From NCBI GenBank assembly GCA_016212105.1, contig JACRHJ010000043.1, positions 1-64,000 of the forward strand: 64,000 nt of DNA. The letters run 5' to 3'. Shown piece after piece: positions 58,724 through 64,000 of this stretch (position 1 is its first letter; every line of letters begins with the position of its first letter). Made by a program: the position numbers and the translations under genes. The notes beneath the pieces are model-generated. The model saw nothing but the letters and a program-made list of their open reading frames with translations, did not search any database and was not told the origin of the DNA. The DNA comes from Nitrospirota bacterium (GTDB taxonomy: Bacteria; Nitrospirota; JACRHJ01).

Positions 58724-59356
58724 TCACCGTAAATCGTTGTGGTCCTTCGACTTCCAGATGCCCCTTTGGTGTGTACGCGCGTCCTCCTCCAACAGCCTGA
58801 ACTCTTCAAGATGGGCAAAACCGTACCTGTCCGAAACTGAGCCGTAGCCCTGCCTGATTATCTCCTCGTTCAGCATCACGCCGTTGTCGAGGAATACATA
58901 AGCAAGCGCCCGGCCGTCTTCGTCGAACTGTCCCTCGATGAACTCCGCGAGCAGGTCCCGCTCCTCGGCCATCCACTTCGTATAATAATAGCATTCCTCC
59001 GGCAGGCCGCCGCCCCCGGAGCAAGCAGGCGGCCTGACACCCACAAGCCGTACCCGCTCCGTCACGCCCCCGTAACAAAGCTCCATCGTGTCCAGGCCAT
59101 TGACCTTCTCGCAGTACACCTGCACGGACGGCCCTTCACCGCTGAGGCTGCCGGGACGACTTGGGGCCTTCTCCATTATTTCCACACCCGCGACGCTGGC
59201 GGTCTCGCCAGGCTTCAGCGTTACGACAAAGTATCCCAGCAATGCCGCCGCCGCAAGGGCGAGAGCGCCGCCTGCCAGGAAGTACAGCCTGAGCGCCTTG
59301 TCGCTTGTAGCCTTCTCGATTACCGTCTCACGGGTAACGTCGTCTATGTCTGGCAT
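58724..59356 (-). CDS. Membrane-anchored staphylococcal nuclease-like protein, catalytic residues changed
   Basis: 210 residues from ATG 59356 (GGGAG 7 bases upstream). One membrane segment (LYFLAGGALALAAAALLGYF) then an extracytoplasmic SNase fold: VNGLDTMELCYGG, ERVRLVGVRPPAC, DEDGRALAYVFLDNGVMLNEEIIRQGYG (outline) and RTHQRGIW. By eye-alignment to SNase, Arg35 and Arg87 equivalents are kept, but the Asp40 and Glu43 positions (normally DAPE-like) read R and A. It is therefore probably not a standard nuclease. Three added cysteines may form a disulfide. Operon with the prohibitin gene. Confidence 0.75.
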   Translation of the reverse strand: MPDIDDVTRETVIEKATSDKALRLYFLAGGALALAAAALLGYFVVTLKPGETASVAGVEIMEKAPSRPGSLSGEGPSVQVYCEKVNGLDTMELCYGGVTERVRLVGVRPPACSGGGGLPEECYYYTKWMAEERDLLAEFIEGQFDEDGRALAYVFLDNGVMLNEEIIRQGYGSVSDRYGFAHLEEFRLLEEDARTHQRGIWKSKDHNDLR

Positions 59357-59617
59357 GGTGTATCTCCCGTCCGGGAAGCCGGAAAACCGCATGCTGCGAG
59401 CCCCTCATGGAAATATAATCTCACGCACGCGTGATTACAAGAAAAAAGTTGCGTCCCGGCCGCATGTCCAATTTATTAATTACCTTGTCCTTCCGTTGTG
59501 TTATACTTGAATTCAGCAGACAACAAGGATGCGCCTCCGGGACACGGCCCTCGTGCATGGGCCGTGGCGCGGTTTCGTGTCCGGAACGGACTACCAAACA
59601 TAAAGGAGCGGACACAG

Positions 59618-59836
59618 ATGAAAGAGAGAGTCGAAAACGCGCTGGCGAAGATAAGGCCCTACCTTCAGGCGGACGGCGGAAGCGTCGAACTGGTTGCGAT
59701 AGAAGGCACAGTGGTGAAGGTAAGGCTGCTCGGCGCCTGCGGCGCATGCCCGATGTCCCAGATGACGCTAAAGTCCGGCGTCGAGCGGGTCATAAAGCAG
59801 GAAGTCCCGGAGATCACCGAGGTCGTCGCGGTCTGA
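59618..59836 (+). CDS. NifU C-terminal (Nfu)-type Fe-S carrier protein
   Basis: 72 residues, a stand-alone Nfu domain. LAKIRPYLQADGGSVELVAIEG at the N-terminus and the cluster motif CGACPMSQMTLKSGVE (CxxC). Carries a [4Fe-4S] cluster between two subunits and hands it to apo-proteins. AAGGAG lies 9 bases before ATG. Followed after 31 bp by an AcsE-like gene; neighbours AmrS and NuoI need Fe-S clusters. Confidence 0.93.
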   Translation: MKERVENALAKIRPYLQADGGSVELVAIEGTVVKVRLLGACGACPMSQMTLKSGVERVIKQEVPEITEVVAV

Positions 59837-59867
59837 CGCCCCCGTACAGATAAAGGAGGAACCCCCT

Positions 59868-60659
59868 ATGCTGGTGATTGCAAACAACCTGAGCTTCCAG
59901 AACAGGGAGTTCATTAAGGCCGCGCGCTCGGGCGACAAGGCGGGCATGGCGGAGATGGCCGGACGTCTGAAAGAGTCCGGGGCGGACATGCTGAACGTCA
60001 GCCTGAGCCTGGACGGAGACGGCGACGAGACGTATATCGTCCCGGCGGTGGAGGCGGTCCAGCAGGCCGGCCTGCCGCTCTCGATAGACAGCAGGAACCC
60101 CAAGGCGGTGCTCGCCGCCATAAAGGCCGCGACGGTGCCGGTGATGGTGAACTACGTCTCGGCCGAGGAGGCGCGCGCGGCGGAGATGAAAGAGATAATG
60201 AGCATAGCCGCAGCCAACAATGCCGACCTCGTTCTGTACGCGATGAGGAAGGGCACCCCAGCGGACGCGGACGAGCGGCTCGCCATAGTCTCGGACCTTC
60301 TCGAGATGGCGGCGGTCGCGGGCATACCGGACGAGAAGCTCGTAATCGACCCGGTTATCCTGCACCTGGGCGGCGGCATCGGCCAGAAGCACGCAGTCGC
60401 GGTGCAGGAGACTCTTTACGGCCTGCACGAGCTTGCCGAGCCTCCGATACGGACGACATGCTGGCTGTCGAACGTCTCGGCCGGCGCGCCTGCGGAACTC
60501 AGGTACGCGATAAACGACACCTATCTCGCCATGCTCGCGGGCATGGGCCTGTGGTCCGCTTACCTCGACGTGACGAACAAAGAGACGATGCGCACGGTGC
60601 GTCTGATCCGCGCCCTGAAGGACGAGGCGGTCTACAGCACGTCCGATGCGACTCTATAA
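59868..60659 (+). CDS. Pterin-binding (AcsE/MtrH-like) methyltransferase-type protein
   Basis: 263 residues in a TIM-barrel related to dihydropteroate synthase and methyltetrahydrofolate:corrinoid methyltransferase. Barrel signatures: SGADMLNVSLSLDG, PLSIDSRNPKAVLAAIKAATVPVMVNYV (outline), KLVIDPVILHLGGGIGQK, TTCWLSNVSAGAP (the N-V-S-x-G near the end is AcsE-like). Would move a methyl group from methyl-THF to a corrinoid protein, as in the Wood-Ljungdahl pathway, but no corrinoid partner or CODH/ACS gene is in view. AAAGGAGG precedes ATG. Confidence 0.82.
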   Translation: MLVIANNLSFQNREFIKAARSGDKAGMAEMAGRLKESGADMLNVSLSLDGDGDETYIVPAVEAVQQAGLPLSIDSRNPKAVLAAIKAATVPVMVNYVSAEEARAAEMKEIMSIAAANNADLVLYAMRKGTPADADERLAIVSDLLEMAAVAGIPDEKLVIDPVILHLGGGIGQKHAVAVQETLYGLHELAEPPIRTTCWLSNVSAGAPAELRYAINDTYLAMLAGMGLWSAYLDVTNKETMRTVRLIRALKDEAVYSTSDATL

Positions 60660-60671
60660 GGCAGGAGCAGG

Positions 60672-60836
60672 ACAAGTCCCGCCTTTTTGGAAAAAGGCGG
60701 CCCAAAAACTCTTGACAGTTACATATCATCAACGTCGTCCCGACCGGAGCGGAGGGATCAACAGTATATAACAAAGGGAGGACACGGAGGTCCTCCCCTA
60801 CAATTTTGTAGGGGCCGGCCTTCGTGTCGGCCCTGC
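60672..60836. repeat. Family A hairpin repeat (copy 5) and other repeats
   Basis: 60672-60717: stem GCCTTTTT / AAAAAGGC flanked by AAGTCCC and GGCCCAAAAACTCTT, here 13 bp after a plus-strand stop rather than before a minus-strand start. Then a CGTCCCGACCGGAGCGGAGG unit, a GGAGGACACGGAGGTCCTCC hairpin, and family B variant TAGGGGCCGGCCTTCGTGTC-GGCCC. Confidence 0.8.
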
Positions 60837-60856
60837 CTTTATTTGTGGAGAAACGT

Positions 60857-61624
<768 letters not shown>

Positions 61625-61649
61625 CAGACGCCGTTCGCGTCCTTTGTCT

Positions 61650-61720
61650 TAATGTAGGGGCGGGTCCCTGTGCCCGCCCTGGTTGCTTAGGAAGGGCACC
61701 CGCAGAGGGGTGCCCCTACA
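61650..61720. repeat. GGGGCGGGTCCC-type and GGGCACCC hairpin repeats
   Basis: TAGGGGCGGGTCCCTGTGCC-CGCCC (a family B relative) and GGGCACCC / GGGTGCCC (61694-61715), ending in CCTACAC. Directly upstream of the radical SAM gene; its frame is open through the repeat. Confidence 0.75.
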
Positions 61721-61745
61721 CAAAACCGCGTTTCACGGGTGCCCG

Positions 61746-62756
61746 ATGCGCGTAGCGATGCTCTGGGAGAAGACGGCTTCAGGCCGTGTGCACTGCTTCC
61801 TGTGCGGCCACCACTGCAAGATTGCCGACGGCAAGCGCGGCATCTGCGCGGTGCGCGAGAACCGGGGCGGCACGCTCTACACCCTCGTCTACGACAAGGT
61901 CATCTCCCGGAACATAGACCCGGTCGAGAAGAAGCCGCTTTTCCATTTCATGCCGGGGAGCAGCAGCTACTCCATAGCCACGCCCGGCTGCAACTTCAAA
62001 TGCGCGTTCTGCCAGAATGCGGACATATCCCAGATGCCGAGGGACATACAGAGGATACTCGGCGAGCCCGTCCCCCCGGAGGACATTGTCGCGGGCGCGC
62101 TCCGGTACGGATGCAAGAGCATATCCTACACGTACACCGAGCCGACGATATACTTCGAGCTTGCCTGCGACACGGCGAGGCTCGCGCGCGAAGCAGGGCT
62201 CAGGAACGTCTTCGTCTCCAACGGTTATATCACAAAAGAGGCATTGACAGAAATCAGGCCGTACCTCGACGCGGCGAACATAGACCTGAAATCCTTCGAC
62301 GAGAAGTTCTACCAGAAGGTCTGCGGCGCGAAGCTGGAAAAAGTGCTCGACTCGATAAGGCTTTACCACGAGTTCGGCATATGGGTTGAGATTACGACGC
62401 TTATAATACCCGGACTGAACGACGGCGAGGATGAGCTTAAAAAAATTGCGGGCTTCCTCGCGTCTATAGACGTCAACATACCCTGGCACGTGACCGCGTT
62501 CCACCCGACGTACAGGCTGATGGACAGGCCGAGGACGCCTGCCGCCACGCTCAGGAAGGCGCGCCGGATCGGCCTCGACGCAGGCCTCCGGTACGTCTAC
62601 GAGGGCAACATACCCGGCGAGGGCGGGGAGAACACCTACTGCCACTCATGCGGCAAGACCATCGTGGGCCGCTTCGGCTTTTCGGTGGAGGATTACAATA
62701 TCAAGGACGGGGCCTGCGGCTTCTGCGGCGCACATATCGCGGGCGTGGGGATGTAA
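61746..62756 (+). CDS. amrS: AmmeMemoRadiSam-system radical SAM enzyme (AmrS-like)
   Basis: 336 residues from ATG 61746; no clear ribosome site, and the frame extends upstream into a repeat. N-terminal Cys pairs (HCFLCGHHCKIADGKRGICAVREN, outline), radical SAM CNFKCAFCQN (CxxxCxxC, about residue 80), SYTYTEPTIYFELA, NIDLKSFDEKFYQKVCG and a C-terminal Cys set (YCHSCGKTI, CGFCGAH). Related to pyruvate formate-lyase activases; substrate not established. Its AmmeMemoRadiSam partners AmrA and AmrB are not beside it. The TAA abuts the nuoH ATG. Confidence 0.9.
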   Translation: MRVAMLWEKTASGRVHCFLCGHHCKIADGKRGICAVRENRGGTLYTLVYDKVISRNIDPVEKKPLFHFMPGSSSYSIATPGCNFKCAFCQNADISQMPRDIQRILGEPVPPEDIVAGALRYGCKSISYTYTEPTIYFELACDTARLAREAGLRNVFVSNGYITKEALTEIRPYLDAANIDLKSFDEKFYQKVCGAKLEKVLDSIRLYHEFGIWVEITTLIIPGLNDGEDELKKIAGFLASIDVNIPWHVTAFHPTYRLMDRPRTPAATLRKARRIGLDAGLRYVYEGNIPGEGGENTYCHSCGKTIVGRFGFSVEDYNIKDGACGFCGAHIAGVGM

Positions 62757-63767
62757 ATGTCCGACAGCCTCATAATGCTCCTCATCATCCTCGTCAAGCT
62801 GGCCCTCATCCTCGTGGTCACGCTGACGCTCGCGGCATACATGGTGCTGGCGGAGAGGAAGCTGCTCGGCCGGATGCAGAACAGGTACGGCCCGAACCGG
62901 GTCGGGCCGTTCGGGCTGCTCCAGCCGCTTGCGGACCTGATCAAGCTAATCACCAAGGAGGACATAATGCCGGACGACTCCGACCGTGCGATATACTACA
63001 TCGCGCCAGGAATCGTCGCCGGCACCGTGCTCCTGACCTTCGCGGTCGTCCCGTTTGGCGCGCCGTTCACGGTAAAGGGACATACCGTCGGGACGCCGGT
63101 AATCGACCTCAACGTCGGCCTCCTGTACTTCCTCGCGCTGTCGTCGCTCGGCGTGTACGGCGTAGCGCTCGCGGGCTGGGCCTCTGGCTCGAAATACAGC
63201 CTCCTGGGCGGCATACGCGGCTCGGCACAGATGATATCTTATGAACTCTCGATGGGCCTCGCGCTCGCCCCGGTCGTGATGCTTGCCGGCTCGTTCTCGC
63301 TCGTGGACATAGTGGGCGCCCAGTCGGGCTGGTGGTTCATCGTGTACATGCCGCTCGGGTTTACCATCTTTCTGATAAGCGTCGCTGCGGAGTCGAAACG
63401 TATACCGTTCGACCTGCCCGAGGCAGAGAACGAGCTTGTCGCGGGCTACCACACGGAGTACAGCGGGATGCGGTTCGGCCTGTTCTTCGTCGGCGAGTAC
63501 ATTAACCTCATCGTCCTGTCCGCGCTCGCCACGACGTTCTTCCTCGGCGGCTGGCACGGGCCGGGGCCGCCCTGGCTTTCGTTCTTCTGGTTCTCGCTCA
63601 AGTCCGGCGTCATAGCGTTCTTCTTCATATGGATGCGCGCGACTCTGCCGAGGCTCAGGTACGACCGGCTGATGCATTTCGGCTGGCAGGTGCTTGTCCC
63701 GCTCTCGCTCCTGAACATAGTCCTGACCGGCGCGCTCGCCCTCCTGTTCGGATGGAGGCACGCATGA
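62757..63767 (+). CDS. nuoH: NADH-quinone oxidoreductase subunit H
   Basis: 336 residues, about eight membrane segments. Links the peripheral arm of complex I to the proton-pumping arm and lines the quinone cavity. Family blocks: [34 protein letters not shown] (outline), [24 protein letters not shown] (outline), [21 protein letters not shown] (outline) and [19 protein letters not shown] (19). The charged Glu residues of the E-channel are present. Starts directly after amrS; overlaps nuoI by 4 bp. Confidence 0.98.
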   Translation: MSDSLIMLLIILVKLALILVVTLTLAAYMVLAERKLLGRMQNRYGPNRVGPFGLLQPLADLIKLITKEDIMPDDSDRAIYYIAPGIVAGTVLLTFAVVPFGAPFTVKGHTVGTPVIDLNVGLLYFLALSSLGVYGVALAGWASGSKYSLLGGIRGSAQMISYELSMGLALAPVVMLAGSFSLVDIVGAQSGWWFIVYMPLGFTIFLISVAAESKRIPFDLPEAENELVAGYHTEYSGMRFGLFFVGEYINLIVLSALATTFFLGGWHGPGPPWLSFFWFSLKSGVIAFFFIWMRATLPRLRYDRLMHFGWQVLVPLSLLNIVLTGALALLFGWRHA

Positions 63768-64000
63768 AAGACTTCCTGCTCGGCATGTACGAGGCCTTCG
63801 CGACCACGCTGGCTCGGATGTTCGAGAGGCCGGTCACGATACAGTATCCCGAGGAGAAGCGAAAGCTTGCGCCGCGCTACCGCGCCCGCATAGTCCTCAC
63901 GCGCGATCCCGGAGGAGGGGAGCGGTGCGTCGCCTGCTACCTCTGCTCCGCGGTATGCCCGGTCTCCTGCATCTCGATGCAGTCGGCCGAGGCGAATGAC
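63764..64000 (+). CDS. nuoI: NADH-quinone oxidoreductase subunit I, N-terminal part
   Basis: First 79 codons; runs off the right edge. Peripheral-arm subunit with two [4Fe-4S] clusters. The visible part has the N-terminal amphipathic helix ([17 protein letters not shown]), the [18 protein letters not shown] block and the first ferredoxin cluster [16 protein letters not shown] (CxxCxxCxxxC). ATG overlaps the nuoH stop. Further nuo genes probably follow. Confidence 0.97.
   Translation, partial: MKDFLLGMYEAFATTLARMFERPVTIQYPEEKRKLAPRYRARIVLTRDPGGGERCVACYLCSAVCPVSCISMQSAEAND

Noticed and set aside
59410-59436. Palindrome-like CACGCACGCGTG between divergent genes as an operator
   Set aside because: Only five perfect pairs with a bulge; it could be chance in GC-rich DNA and has no promoter placement to support it.

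Overview
GC-rich chromosomal DNA of a Gram-negative bacterium. Mla-type lipid transport with a TolC-family porin and hopanoid genes show an envelope with an outer membrane. LDH-like malate dehydrogenase, NAD-type isocitrate dehydrogenase, a Tat-exported split-Soret-like cytochrome, an AcsE-like pterin protein and NuoH/NuoI suggest a respiring anaerobe or facultative anaerobe of deltaproteobacterial (Desulfobacterota-like) grade. That placement is an inference from gene content; the window has no rRNA. I see no prophage, IS transposase or CRISPR array.

Layout. 1-5 kb: gpsA (partial), archease-rtcB, mdh and an AT-rich imported glycosylase. 5-9.6 kb: CorC-type transporter, an orphan antitoxin, a PvuII-like restriction-modification locus and NAD-isocitrate dehydrogenase. 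9.7-13.3 kb: secreted protein plus split-Soret-like cytochrome, a toxin-antitoxin/phosphatase operon, a candidate structured RNA and an orphan gene. 13.4-22 kb: typA, an endonuclease V-glycosylase fusion ORF, cutA, and pheS/pheT with extra genes. 22-27 kb: nitroreductase, two HicBA modules, ruvB-queH and a peroxiredoxin. 27-37.4 kb: HD-GYP protein, hopanoid genes hpnH-shc-hpnG, and mlaEFD-tolC-mlaC. 37.5-43 kb: CBS protein, TIGR04282-type transferase, a chimeric lipoprotein and comEC. 43-52 kb: a minus-strand cluster ftsH-folP-cdaA-cdaR-glmM-TPR kinase. 52-60 kb: GAF/HD-GYP regulator, hpt, tilS, tRNA-CAT, an AhpD-like protein, and prohibitin with a nuclease-fold partner. 59.6-64 kb: Nfu-type protein, AcsE-like protein, a degenerate SDR, AmrS-like radical SAM enzyme, nuoH and nuoI.

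How genes work together. Hopanoid synthesis (cyclase HpnF, adenosyl transfer HpnH, adenine removal HpnG) sits next to an Mla lipid transporter, so envelope lipid synthesis and trafficking are clustered. cdaA-cdaR-glmM joins c-di-AMP signalling to cell-wall precursor synthesis, with a TPR-kinase four bases downstream. Two HD-GYP proteins point to c-di-GMP signalling. RtcB and archease form an RNA-ligation pair.

The most striking feature is the intergenic DNA. Nearly every gap is built from about ten families of short palindromic repeats. Several copies carry one palindrome nested inside the loop of another. One hairpin family sits 22-33 bp upstream of four start codons, and another repeat appears to have fused two DNA-repair genes in frame. 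Consensus sigma-70 promoters, candidate operators and leader hairpins are reported where the sequence supports them.
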